Shown: piece by piece, positions 13,811-20,774 of the stretch
How positions within the stretch are numbered: position 1 is the first letter of the stretch
How the letters are laid out: every line of letters starts with the position of its first letter
Source of the DNA: a virus
Strand: one strand, 5' to 3'
DNA length: 33,803 nt
Virus record (IMG/VR): IMGVR_UViG_3300010354_000304
Location: 1 to 33,803 of that record
Position numbers and translations under genes: made by a program
Notes under the pieces: model-generated
Seen by the model: only the letters and a program-made list of their open reading frames with translations
Told to the model about the DNA's origin: nothing
Databases searched by the model: none

Positions 13811-13829
13811 CTGTCTAGTTTTTAGACAG
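13811..13829 (-). other. gene-end stem-loop without U-tract
   Basis: CTGTCTA and TAGACAG make a 7-bp stem with a five-base loop. It contains the TAG stop of the 353-residue gene. No T run follows on the minus strand, so intrinsic termination is unlikely. Its size and position mirror the stem-loop at 5433-5451 next to repeat copy 1. Confidence 0.4.
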
Positions 13830-14876
13830 CGGCTGGCCGTCGACATCAAATCCAGCCTGCTGACGCATCATGCGCTGGGTCTGTGGATGTGGATGCACGG
13901 GCGCATCTGGGTGAGGCTTCTTGAATACCCGATCCAGTATCTCGGGTGGGATGCGGTGTACATCCTTCTTGTGTAGTTTGATCTCGTGTTCATCTACCTC
14001 GGGTTCCAGTTCTTCATACTGGAATACCTCGGGATGGTCAGGAGCTGCACTGGTGGGTGGTGCTGCTGCGGTCCAGACTGGCATTGGTGTTGTTTCTTTG
14101 CGCTGGGTCACAGCAGTTAGTACACGCTGTCGTTCCATCAAGCTCATGTTGCCGGCAATGACCAGCAGAATGGCCATGGGATCGAATACAAAGATTAGAC
14201 TCATGATGATTAGACGCACTGCCTTGCCAATCATGTCTTCAGTACTGTCGCCGTAGATTAGTTCGGCAACATACTTTATGGGGCCAACCTCGGCTTCGAT
14301 CTTGCGGACATCCTGTGCGATTGGCGCACGCTCCTCATTAAGCTGGCCAATAGTTTTCTGGTAGGCCTGGATTTCCGTCTGTAGGCGATCACGCTCTTTC
14401 TGTTGGCTGCGCCGAATACTAACTGCCCTTTCCGCACCTTTTTCTGTGTCACTGCGACCCATGACCTGATCCACAGCCTCATCGAGCTGTTTAAGCGCCC
14501 GGCGATTGGCATCAATGTTCTCCCTCTGTGTACGAATCTTTTCGTCAATAATGGATAGCTGGCCAACACTCTGGCCCGTAACCGCGGCCTGATCTAGATG
14601 TGCTTTCGATAGATAACCAAAAATACCCAGACTCGTAATGATGCTAAGAATAATAACTGCGGCAGTAAAATAATAGCGGAGGATATGAGGAGCGGTACGC
14701 CAATTGCGGTATATCCAGCTCGCTGCAACCAATTTTGCAAGTTCAAGACTGCCTCCCATGAGTCCTGTAGCCAAGGGTGCACTGCTGAAGATGCTGATCA
14801 GTCCAGCCACGCTGAACCAGGCAGCACAGGCGCTGACCGCAAAGGCGCTGAGAAACAGCAGTGCTATGAATATCAT
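13815..14876 (-). CDS. multi-pass membrane protein with coiled coil, 353 aa
   Basis: Three hydrophobic segments occur at about 3-30, 33-52 and 68-90. A long charged helical coiled coil (about 105-198, with repeats of Glu, Gln, Arg, Lys) follows, then a fourth membrane segment at about 221-243. The C-terminal 110 residues are cytoplasmic-type, Pro/Glu/His-rich (HPDAPVHPHPQTQ). I recall coil-containing membrane proteins of this build in T4-like marine phages; none has a known function. The position between two GIY-YIG-type genes is unusual. A role in superinfection exclusion, lysis control or host envelope modification would be guesswork. Confidence 0.75.
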   Translation of the reverse strand: MIFIALLFLSAFAVSACAAWFSVAGLISIFSSAPLATGLMGGSLELAKLVAASWIYRNWRTAPHILRYYFTAAVIILSIITSLGIFGYLSKAHLDQAAVTGQSVGQLSIIDEKIRTQRENIDANRRALKQLDEAVDQVMGRSDTEKGAERAVSIRRSQQKERDRLQTEIQAYQKTIGQLNEERAPIAQDVRKIEAEVGPIKYVAELIYGDSTEDMIGKAVRLIIMSLIFVFDPMAILLVIAGNMSLMERQRVLTAVTQRKETTPMPVWTAAAPPTSAAPDHPEVFQYEELEPEVDEHEIKLHKKDVHRIPPEILDRVFKKPHPDAPVHPHPQTQRMMRQQAGFDVDGQPLSKN

Positions 14877-15268
14877 GTTTTTAAATGTTTACGGTGTACA
14901 CGACAAATTATCCAGCTATTGTAGAATTCAGTAGGACGGCGCAGTACGTCGTGTTCAAACTGAGCCTTGGCTTCCTGATAGGTACATTCACCTTTGTTGC
15001 CGCACAAGTATAGTATTTCTCGGTTAAAGTTGTCAATGCCGGATTTTTCGATGTCGGCCAGCAGCTCGTCATTGCTGCCCCAGTAGTCGCGCCAGTCACT
15101 TTCGGCCAGATAGCGTTTCTTCTTGCCTTTAACCTGGCGAGTCTTTTTGAACCAGAACAGCTTCTTGCCAATGTAACGTCGTCCTGTGACAAGATTGGTG
15201 ATGATGTACACAAAACCATAGTGTTCGGCGGCTGGCTCGACAAATTCAGATCCTTGATAGGTCCACAT
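14873..15268 (-). CDS. GIY-YIG-like endonuclease (Seg-like), 131 aa
   Basis: The motif GFVYIITNLVTGRRYIGKKLFW (core VYIITNLVTGRRYIGKK at about 20-36) is a clear GIY-YIG pattern. It is followed by a basic stretch (KTRQVKGKKKRY), ESDWRDYWGSNDELLADI (about 55-72) and NFNREILYLC with the catalytic-type Glu (about 80-89). Close relatives are annotated in marine T4-like phages as putative endonucleases. Such genes can be homing nucleases that act against related phages, or tame DNA-processing enzymes. It ends by ATGA overlap with the membrane-protein gene. AGGAG precedes its ATG. Confidence 0.8.
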   Translation of the reverse strand: MWTYQGSEFVEPAAEHYGFVYIITNLVTGRRYIGKKLFWFKKTRQVKGKKKRYLAESDWRDYWGSNDELLADIEKSGIDNFNREILYLCGNKGECTYQEAKAQFEHDVLRRPTEFYNSWIICRVHRKHLKT

Positions 15269-15303
15269 CAGATACTCCTATATAATAGGAATATCTATCG
15301 ATG

Positions 15304-15459
15304 TTATTCTTCGTCGTCTTGATCGAAGCTTTCCTCTTCTTCCATGTCAGCACCGCAGAATGGACAGTGCAGTATCTGATAGTAGTGGGTGTCTAGGTCA
15401 TGGCGAATTTTAAAAACAGCATCACAGGCATAGCATTCTACGTGTTTATTTGTGGTCAT
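15304..15459 (-). CDS. small zinc-ribbon protein, 51 aa
   Basis: I take the ATG at 15459 because the longer frame overlaps the deaminase. The 51 residues carry two CxxC knuckles (CYAC and CPFC) about 20 residues apart with His in between, a typical zinc ribbon. An acidic tail (EEEESFDQDDEE) follows. Small proteins like this may be transcription or replication accessories, but no family with known function is recognised. Confidence 0.7.
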   Translation of the reverse strand: MTTNKHVECYACDAVFKIRHDLDTHYYQILHCPFCGADMEEEESFDQDDEE

Positions 15460-15892
15460 CTCTGGGTACTTGTTGTACAAGAATGCCGCCCTGTTGCAGG
15501 AAGTTGATGCCAGCGGTGTCTCGGTAGGTGTCGCGATAGTAGACAGAGGTAATTCCTGACACCAATATGAGTTTAGCACACTGCTGACAGGGTGCATGCG
15601 TTATAAACATGGTCGCGCCTTCACCGCTTTCATGACTGCGCGCCAACTTGGCTATGGCATTCTCCTCGGCATGAATAACTTCAGCCTTGGTTACCAGATC
15701 AACTCTGCCCACGGGTTGATGTAGTTCGTGTTCGCAGTTGTTGTCCCAGCCTGGCGGAGTGCCATTATATCCTATACTTATAATTCTGTTGTCCTTGACG
15801 ACAACTGCGCCTACCTGTAGTCTGCGTGCTGTGCTGAGTTTAGCGTAGCGTTCCGCAACATCCAGATGGGCGCCAATTTCCTTGGTCTTCAT
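15446..15892 (-). CDS. cd: dCMP deaminase
   Basis: Deaminates dCMP to dUMP, the substrate for thymidylate synthesis, which is made here by ThyX. The start at 15892 (MKTKEIGAHLDVAERYAKLS) matches the usual family N-terminus, giving 148 residues. The zinc site is clear: H74 and E76 in VIHAEENAI, and C102/C105 in APCQQC. The typical RRLQVGAVVVKDNRIISIGYNG segment is present (core VGAVVVKDNRIISIGYNG at about 27-44). It overlaps small zinc-ribbon genes at both ends. It is part of the phage's deoxynucleotide set with NrdAB, ThyX and MazG-like. Confidence 0.95.
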   Translation of the reverse strand: MKTKEIGAHLDVAERYAKLSTARRLQVGAVVVKDNRIISIGYNGTPPGWDNNCEHELHQPVGRVDLVTKAEVIHAEENAIAKLARSHESGEGATMFITHAPCQQCAKLILVSGITSVYYRDTYRDTAGINFLQQGGILVQQVPRDDHK

Positions 15893-16046
15893 CGATTTTT
15901 TCCCAACGTGGTGGATCATCAGGGCACTGCTCGCTTTTGATCAGTGCCTTGAGTGGCATAAAACAACCACAGAGTCGGCATCGTTTCAGCATGTCCTGAT
16001 TGGGACACTGACGACAAATACTGAGTCGTTGGTCGTAGTAATGCAC
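15840..16046 (-). CDS. small double-CxxC protein, 68 aa
   Basis: The sequence has CRQCPNQ (about 11-17) and CRLCGCFMPLKALIKSEQCP (about 23-42, first Cys to last), a four- to six-cysteine zinc-binding pattern I recall from many small phage proteins. The start is GTG at 16046, a few bases after the RmlC-like stop, with no clear ribosome site. It overlaps the deaminase gene by 53 bases. Function unknown. Confidence 0.72.
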   Translation of the reverse strand: MHYYDQRLSICRQCPNQDMLKRCRLCGCFMPLKALIKSEQCPDDPPRWEKIDEDQGNWRPSGCCGTLR

Positions 16047-16048
16047 GA

Positions 16049-16570
16049 TTAAAACTTATGACAATCTAACCAGCTGGGTTGATGTAGATCTTTTTCACTG
16101 ACAATAAAGCGGTCTGGATCCAGACCATGCTCTCGCCAGATGGTGCTGTTTTCAGCAAAGTTCAATCCACACTCCTGTGTGCCATCAAATACTGCATCCT
16201 GGTGGTAGGTTACCAGCACATCGTCGGTCAGTGTGACATAGCCATGGTAATAGCCCTGTGGTACATACATGGCCTGATCCAGACGATCCAGCATCACGGC
16301 CTCCCAGCGCCCATAGTCAGGGCTGTCCTGACGAGCATCCACGAACACATCCAAGATGGCACCGCGAATTACTCTTACCAGCTTGGCTACCTGAGCAGTG
16401 CCATGTTGTGAGTGCAGGCCACGCACTGTAAACTGCTTTTCTGTCCAGCAGACATTGGTTTGTCGTACCTGCAGATCCAGTCCCAGATCCCAGCTGTTGT
16501 TCCAGCTTTCAGCAAAGTAACCGCGATGGTCCAGATGTACAGGTGTCTGTATTAGCTTGGCATTGTTCAT
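16049..16570 (-). CDS. rmlC: dTDP-4-dehydrorhamnose 3,5-epimerase-like (RmlC)
   Basis: RmlC-type enzymes epimerise dTDP-4-keto-6-deoxyglucose at C3 and C5 in a cupin barrel. The 173 residues match the family (about 180). Visible signatures: HLDHRGYFAESWN (about 12-24), VRGLHSQHG with the catalytic His (His53) and K63, VIRGAILDVFVDAR (about 67-80) and MYVPQGYYHGYVTL (about 101-114). It starts by ATGA overlap with the RmlB-like gene, so the two are co-translated. It probably makes an activated deoxysugar for the glycosyltransferase in the same cassette. Exact sugar cannot be read from sequence. Confidence 0.9.
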   Translation of the reverse strand: MNNAKLIQTPVHLDHRGYFAESWNNSWDLGLDLQVRQTNVCWTEKQFTVRGLHSQHGTAQVAKLVRVIRGAILDVFVDARQDSPDYGRWEAVMLDRLDQAMYVPQGYYHGYVTLTDDVLVTYHQDAVFDGTQECGLNFAENSTIWREHGLDPDRFIVSEKDLHQPSWLDCHKF

Positions 16571-17604
16571 AGTTTCAACCACCGATCGTTCTTCAGGGTC
16601 CAGTTAATCATCTGTTCCAGACGAGTGTCAAAATCATACTTGGGTGTCCAGCCCAGCTGTTTCATGTACTCACCACTGAGGCTGTAGCGGAAGTCATGGC
16701 CAGGTCTCTGCTTGTCAAATCCCACCATCTTATACTTCAGCTCATGCCCCATGATGCTGGCCACACGCTGTGCTACTTCCAGGTTGCTGATCTCCACGGG
16801 GCCAGCGATGTTGAATTTAGGACACTGATGTCCGCCGAAATCTGCCGGCAGGGGGAAGCCACGGTGTGGCAGATCCATGATGAACATCGTGGCATCGGCT
16901 ACATCGGCAGCATGAATCCAGTGACGCAGGCCACTCTTGGTGCCAGTCTCTTCGTCGCCGTGTATGGTGACCTCTTCGCCGGCCAGCACCTTGCGCATGA
17001 TGATGCCTATGAACTTTTCAGGGTTCTGACGCTCGCCAAAGACATTCATGGTGTGAGTGCAGTATATGGGCATCTTGAAGGTGTTCTCATAGGCCACACA
17101 CATCTCTTCGGCGCCAGCCTTGCTGGCCGAATAGGGACTGCGGCTATTGTAGCGATCATACTCAGTGTAGTTCACGCCCTCGGGAGCATGTCCAAAGACT
17201 TCGTCGGTGCCAAAGTTAATGAACTTTTTCAGGTTGGGCAGATGCTGACGAGCATAGTCCAGCAGGTTTACTGTGCCCACTACGTTGTCCTGCACGAAAC
17301 GCATGGGGTTTTCAATGCTGCGTGTAACGTGACTGCCCGCCGCCAGGTGGACAATGTAGTCAACATCGCCGATCTGACCAGCCAGCTGTGGATTGATTTC
17401 GGCGCGCAGATCATGAAAGATGATGCGCAGACGCCGCATGGTTTCTGGAGGAAACTCCAGAGCCAGGTCGGCCAGACGGTTTAGATTGCCAGCAAAGTCC
17501 AGACGGTCTAGGCTGACTATGTTGTAGCCTGGCTCTTTGAGCAGGCGTCTAATCATGTGGTGTCCGATAAAACCGGCACCACCGGTAACCAATACATTGA
17601 TCAT
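16567..17604 (-). CDS. rmlB: dTDP-glucose 4,6-dehydratase-like (RmlB)
   Basis: An extended SDR enzyme that converts an NDP-glucose into the 4-keto-6-deoxy form using bound NAD. The Rossmann motif is TGGAGFIG (7-14), the active site is FGTDEVFG (131-138) with Asp134 and Glu135, and the catalytic YxxxK is Y158-K162 in SPYSASKAGAEE. Length 345 is typical. The start at 17604 overlaps the glycosyltransferase stop as ATGA. The specificity could be for dTDP-glucose (with RmlC as evidence) or another NDP-sugar. RmlA and RmlD are not in the window and may come from the host or elsewhere in the genome. Confidence 0.92.
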   Translation of the reverse strand: MINVLVTGGAGFIGHHMIRRLLKEPGYNIVSLDRLDFAGNLNRLADLALEFPPETMRRLRIIFHDLRAEINPQLAGQIGDVDYIVHLAAGSHVTRSIENPMRFVQDNVVGTVNLLDYARQHLPNLKKFINFGTDEVFGHAPEGVNYTEYDRYNSRSPYSASKAGAEEMCVAYENTFKMPIYCTHTMNVFGERQNPEKFIGIIMRKVLAGEEVTIHGDEETGTKSGLRHWIHAADVADATMFIMDLPHRGFPLPADFGGHQCPKFNIAGPVEISNLEVAQRVASIMGHELKYKMVGFDKQRPGHDFRYSLSGEYMKQLGWTPKYDFDTRLEQMINWTLKNDRWLKL

Positions 17605-18500
17605 GTTTTTAACCTCGAATACATGGTTGGAGAAATATTAAGATGATACTGCACTTCATCGATCTTGGCCAGTAATTTATCACCCCAGCGATCCCAGAGC
17701 AGACTGTCGGCTTCGTCGTTGAGGTTCTGTCCGCGCCAGAAGTCATCGGTAATGTTCTGTGTTGGATCTGAGTCGGGACGATCGAACCGATAGCCACGGG
17801 GCTGTTTGATGGTCTTGAACCAATGCCAGCTCTTGCACCAATAATGATTGATGCGCATGATGTCATGACTGGGTGTGCCAGTCTTGTTCCAGCCCTGATG
17901 CGGCAGTATGGGTCGGCCTTCCAGATCCACGGTGCCGTGTTCAGTAGTGAACACATGCGGGTTGGTGGCCAGTACGCGGTCACCACCACGCCCACGACCA
18001 CGCACTATACTCTTCATGTGATGGTTCAGAGCATGGTTTAGTGGACCACGTCGTGTATAGGCCTGGGTAACCAGATCAGGGTCGTCGCCCATGGCGTCAT
18101 GTCCATTGCTGCCAAAGAAGCTCCAGTAGATGCCCAGAGCGCTGGCAGGTGTGTCCCACTGACTCCACAGAACATCGCGCAGAGTTTCACCCTCACGCAT
18201 GGGCAGCATGAACTCATCTACATCATTGTAGCTGATCCAGTCATAGTCTGGTCTATAGGTGTCCAGATAATGCTGCATCATGGGATAGTGAACATTGTTG
18301 CCATCTACATCATAGATGTCGATGTCATAGTAGTCGCTTAGCTGGCGCCAGATCGCTCGGGTGTTGTCTTCGCTGCGATGGTCATAGACAATGACCTTGT
18401 CCACGCCCTGCAACAACTGCCAGCTAAACCATTCTACAATCCACTTGCTTTCATTCTTCTGTATGGTGGCAACTGCAATCTTTTGCTCATCACGTGTCAT
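17601..18500 (-). CDS. glycosyltransferase, GT2/GT92-like, 299 aa
   Basis: The chosen ATG at 18500 gives MTRDEQKIAVATIQKNES, the usual start of this family; a longer frame overlaps nrdB. The N-terminal part has KNESKWIVEWFSWQLLQGVD (about 15-34) and VIVYDHRSEDNT (about 36-47). The metal/nucleotide-sugar site is WISYNDVDEFMLP with DVD at 93-95. A later segment WFKTIKQPRG is also typical. These enzymes transfer a sugar from an NDP-sugar. Coupled with RmlB/RmlC, the acceptor may be a virion protein, phage DNA or host surface glycan; no acceptor is identified. It starts after nrdB. Confidence 0.85.
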   Translation of the reverse strand: MTRDEQKIAVATIQKNESKWIVEWFSWQLLQGVDKVIVYDHRSEDNTRAIWRQLSDYYDIDIYDVDGNNVHYPMMQHYLDTYRPDYDWISYNDVDEFMLPMREGETLRDVLWSQWDTPASALGIYWSFFGSNGHDAMGDDPDLVTQAYTRRGPLNHALNHHMKSIVRGRGRGGDRVLATNPHVFTTEHGTVDLEGRPILPHQGWNKTGTPSHDIMRINHYWCKSWHWFKTIKQPRGYRFDRPDSDPTQNITDDFWRGQNLNDEADSLLWDRWGDKLLAKIDEVQYHLNISPTMYSRLKT

Positions 18501-18513
18501 TATAACTCCAGTT

Positions 18514-19500
18514 TTATGCCCAGACTTCGTTCCAATTTCCGCTGAGTGCGCCCTTGGCATAGTCCGTGGCGCGGTTTTCAAAGAAGTTGGTGTGTGTGGG
18601 CGCATTGATCATTTCTTCTACCCAGGGCAGGGGATTCTTTTTACGCTTGAAGATACCCTTGAGTCCCAGTGCAATCAGACGACGATCAGCGATATAACGT
18701 ATATATTCCTTGACTTCAAGGGCGGTCAATCCTTCTATGCCGCCCATGTTAAAAGATAGATCAATGAATCTGTCTTCGAGTTCAACCATCTTTTCTGCAA
18801 TTGTATAAATGCGGCCTTTAAGTTCATCATTCCAGATCTCCGGATTTTCCTGTACATAGGTACGGAACAGCTTGATCATGCTTTCGCAATGCTGAGTTTC
18901 GTCAACAATGCTCCAGGTCACAATCTGACCCATGCCCTTCATTTTGCCTGTGCGTGGGAAGTTAAGTAGCATGATAAAGGAACTGAATAGCTGCATTCCT
19001 TCGGTGAAAGCACTGAATACTGCAATGTGAGTAGCAGTAGAAGCAGCATCGCCATTCTGTGAGCTAATACCAAGAATGTAATCATGCTTGTCCTTCATCT
19101 CCTGATAGGCCAGGAACTCGTTGTAGGTTGACTCGGGCATGCCCAGTGTCTCGATGAGATGACTATAGGCCGCGACATGCAGTGCTTCACGTGCCGAAAA
19201 CCCCAGCAGCATCATGCGTACCTCAGGTTGACGGAAGTAGGGCAGATAGTTTTTAACATAGCCGCCTGCTACATCGATATCGCCCTGTGTAAAGAAACGA
19301 AAGATGTTGGTGAGAAAGTTCTTTTCTTCTTTGCTCAGACGATTCTTCCAGTCCTTGACATCCTCCAGCATGGGTACTTCGGTATGCAACCAATGGCTCT
19401 GCTCATGCTTGAGCCAGCTATCATAGGCCCAGGGATAATGAAAAGGTTTAAAACTATTGCGGTCGTCGGTAATGCGAGTTCGTTGTTCTTTTTTTACCAT
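18514..19500 (-). CDS. nrdB: ribonucleotide reductase small subunit NrdB (class I)
   Basis: Provides the metal-tyrosyl radical for the large subunit NrdA, making dNDPs for phage DNA. All expected ligands can be placed: D74 in FFTQGD, E105 and H108 in REALHVAAY, the radical Tyr Y112, E167 in FTEGMQ, and E201/H204 in DETQHCE. The 328-residue length fits the family. The C-terminal end (SGNWNEVWA) is the region expected to bind NrdA. It lies downstream of nrdA with four small genes between them, all in the same orientation. Confidence 0.96.
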   Translation of the reverse strand: MVKKEQRTRITDDRNSFKPFHYPWAYDSWLKHEQSHWLHTEVPMLEDVKDWKNRLSKEEKNFLTNIFRFFTQGDIDVAGGYVKNYLPYFRQPEVRMMLLGFSAREALHVAAYSHLIETLGMPESTYNEFLAYQEMKDKHDYILGISSQNGDAASTATHIAVFSAFTEGMQLFSSFIMLLNFPRTGKMKGMGQIVTWSIVDETQHCESMIKLFRTYVQENPEIWNDELKGRIYTIAEKMVELEDRFIDLSFNMGGIEGLTALEVKEYIRYIADRRLIALGLKGIFKRKKNPLPWVEEMINAPTHTNFFENRATDYAKGALSGNWNEVWA

Positions 19501-19502
19501 GA

Positions 19503-19934
19503 TTAGTTACACCAGCTTTGTTTTGCTTCACCATGATAAGGGCGGGCCAGCTGATTGTCAATAAGAAGTTGACTCAGACGGAGTTTGCCATCGATGATGA
19601 CATCACCCAGCACACGGCCACCGAACTTGTCCCAGTCTACTAATTCAATATGGATGCTTCGAGCATTCTGTATGGCCTGTTTGGTGAATGCCGTGGCACG
19701 TGCGCCACGATCAGCCTCGGCCTGACACTTGGCACGGGGAGCCTTCTCAGGTGTATCTACGCCCAAAACGCGCAGACTCAGCACAGGCTTGAGCGGTGCT
19801 GGCAAGAAGTCTGCGCGGAATTCCACGGTGTCACCATCCTTGACGCGGGTTACCTGAAACTCATAGATCTGTGGCTGTGGTGCGGCCTGTGCCAGCCCTG
19901 CGGCCAGCATTAGTGTGGCTAATAGGTATTTCAT
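19503..19934 (-). CDS. exported staphylococcal-type nuclease (SNase)
   Basis: An N-terminal signal peptide (MKYLLATLMLAAGLAQA) is followed by a thermonuclease domain. The calcium/active-site pattern is intact: DGDTV (33-37), R55-D60-E63 in LRVLGVDTPE, and R107 in KFGGRVLGDV. The spacing between R55, D60, E63 and R107 equals that of the reference SNase catalytic set. Such enzymes cut DNA and RNA. Export means periplasmic action, for example degrading incoming DNA or released host DNA, although failure of export would let it act on host nucleic acids. It sits between the histone-like gene and nrdB, joined to the former by ATGA. Confidence 0.88.
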   Translation of the reverse strand: MKYLLATLMLAAGLAQAAPQPQIYEFQVTRVKDGDTVEFRADFLPAPLKPVLSLRVLGVDTPEKAPRAKCQAEADRGARATAFTKQAIQNARSIHIELVDWDKFGGRVLGDVIIDGKLRLSQLLIDNQLARPYHGEAKQSWCN

Positions 19935-20128
19935 GCTGCCTCCTTGGTCAGTGCTTCTTTTTCTGCGGTGATTTCCTTGCGGCGTTCCTTGATGGCCTTG
20001 CTCAGAGCCTGCAGTGCCTTGCGGGCACGCGCTGCGCTGGCCTTGACGCCCTTGGCAGTAAATCGTTCATTCTCAGCGACATAGGTATTGTAGGCGTCGA
20101 CGATTTGTTGATGATTGGTTGGTTCCAT
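19931..20128 (-). CDS. histone H1-like small basic protein, 65 aa
   Basis: The start at 20128 has AAGGAG upstream, within the preceding gene's end. The core RFTAKGVKASAARARKALQALSKAIKERRKE (about 22-52, key block KGVKASAARARKAL) is the typical Ala/Lys/Arg helix of H1/Hc1-like proteins in T4-like phages. It likely binds DNA through its lysine- and arginine-rich helices, perhaps in compaction or protection. It overlaps the SNase gene by four bases, so a DNA-binding protein and an exported nuclease are translationally coupled. Confidence 0.8.
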   Translation of the reverse strand: MEPTNHQQIVDAYNTYVAENERFTAKGVKASAARARKALQALSKAIKERRKEITAEKEALTKEAA

Positions 20129-20129
20129 G

Positions 20130-20774
20130 TTATTCTCCTTGTTCATACATTACGGTGTTGGTGTCGCCTAAAAACCATTTAGGATTGGTTTCCACGACAT
20201 ATTTTTTGGTACAGACTCTGAAGTCTGGAAACTTCAGTTCCTTGGGGTTGCTGGCCGCATCATAGAAGATGCAGCGATTGTTGGGCTGGGCAGCATACTG
20301 CCCATTGTTTAGTTCTATAAAATTAAAGCTCTTGTGATCCTCGGGCCACTCGGCATAGCTGGTGTCTATGATGTTGAGATCTGGTGCACTGTGATCCACG
20401 GTGAACAGATAATCTCCAGAATAAAAGTTGCGGTCCTTGGCAAAAAATTTACAGCTTAGATTACGCAGAAATGCTTTCTGTACTATGGTAAAGTCATAAC
20501 TAAAACAATCCCAAATCTGCAAGGTATCCAGGTCCAGGAATTTATCTGTATCCAGATTATCGACGCGACTCACAAAGGCATGCAAGGGCAATTTGTCATA
20601 CAGAGCTCCGTAGTTGGGCAAATAGGCTTCGATTCTAAATGCCTGACTGCGCAGACTCTTGATGCTGACCCAGATGCAGGGTTCATACTCGCCATGCCCT
20701 TTTTCAAAGTCATAGAGAAATTCGCGACGAACCCAGCAGTGTATGGGTGGTAGATTGGCTACTAGATGTGCCAT
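20130..20774 (-). CDS. conserved phage protein between nrdA and nrdB, 214 aa
   Basis: This protein is strand-rich and aromatic (CWVRREFLYDFEKGHGEY and WVSIKSLRSQAFRIEAYLPNYGALYDKLP are its landmark areas, here only named by their cores VRREFLYD and RIEAYLPNYGALYDKLP). It recalls hypothetical proteins that lie between nrdA and nrdB in marine T4-like phages. The conserved block FTIVQKAFLRNL and the acidic centre WPEDHKSFNFIEL are visible. No catalytic motif, signal peptide or membrane helix. It could be linked to nucleotide metabolism by position only. Confidence 0.7.
   Translation of the reverse strand: MAHLVANLPPIHCWVRREFLYDFEKGHGEYEPCIWVSIKSLRSQAFRIEAYLPNYGALYDKLPLHAFVSRVDNLDTDKFLDLDTLQIWDCFSYDFTIVQKAFLRNLSCKFFAKDRNFYSGDYLFTVDHSAPDLNIIDTSYAEWPEDHKSFNFIELNNGQYAAQPNNRCIFYDAASNPKELKFPDFRVCTKKYVVETNPKWFLGDTNTVMYEQGE

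Noticed and set aside
13811-13829. Hairpin at the end of the membrane protein gene as a terminator
   Set aside because: No T-run follows on the minus strand; listed as a hairpin of unknown role.
16696-17484. Plus-strand frame of 262 codons opposite RmlB
   Set aside because: RmlB has an unmistakable Rossmann motif and active site; the opposite frame is a shadow.
18501-18605. Longer N-terminus for the glycosyltransferase
   Set aside because: The extension overlaps nrdB by about 90 bases and lacks family similarity, while the ATG at 18500 begins the usual N-terminal motif.
18514-19500. Apparent replacement of a metal ligand by Pro in NrdB (EVP in place of EVD)
   Set aside because: Counting against the reference sequence shows the ligand Asp is D74 in FFTQGD, so the set of ligands is complete.
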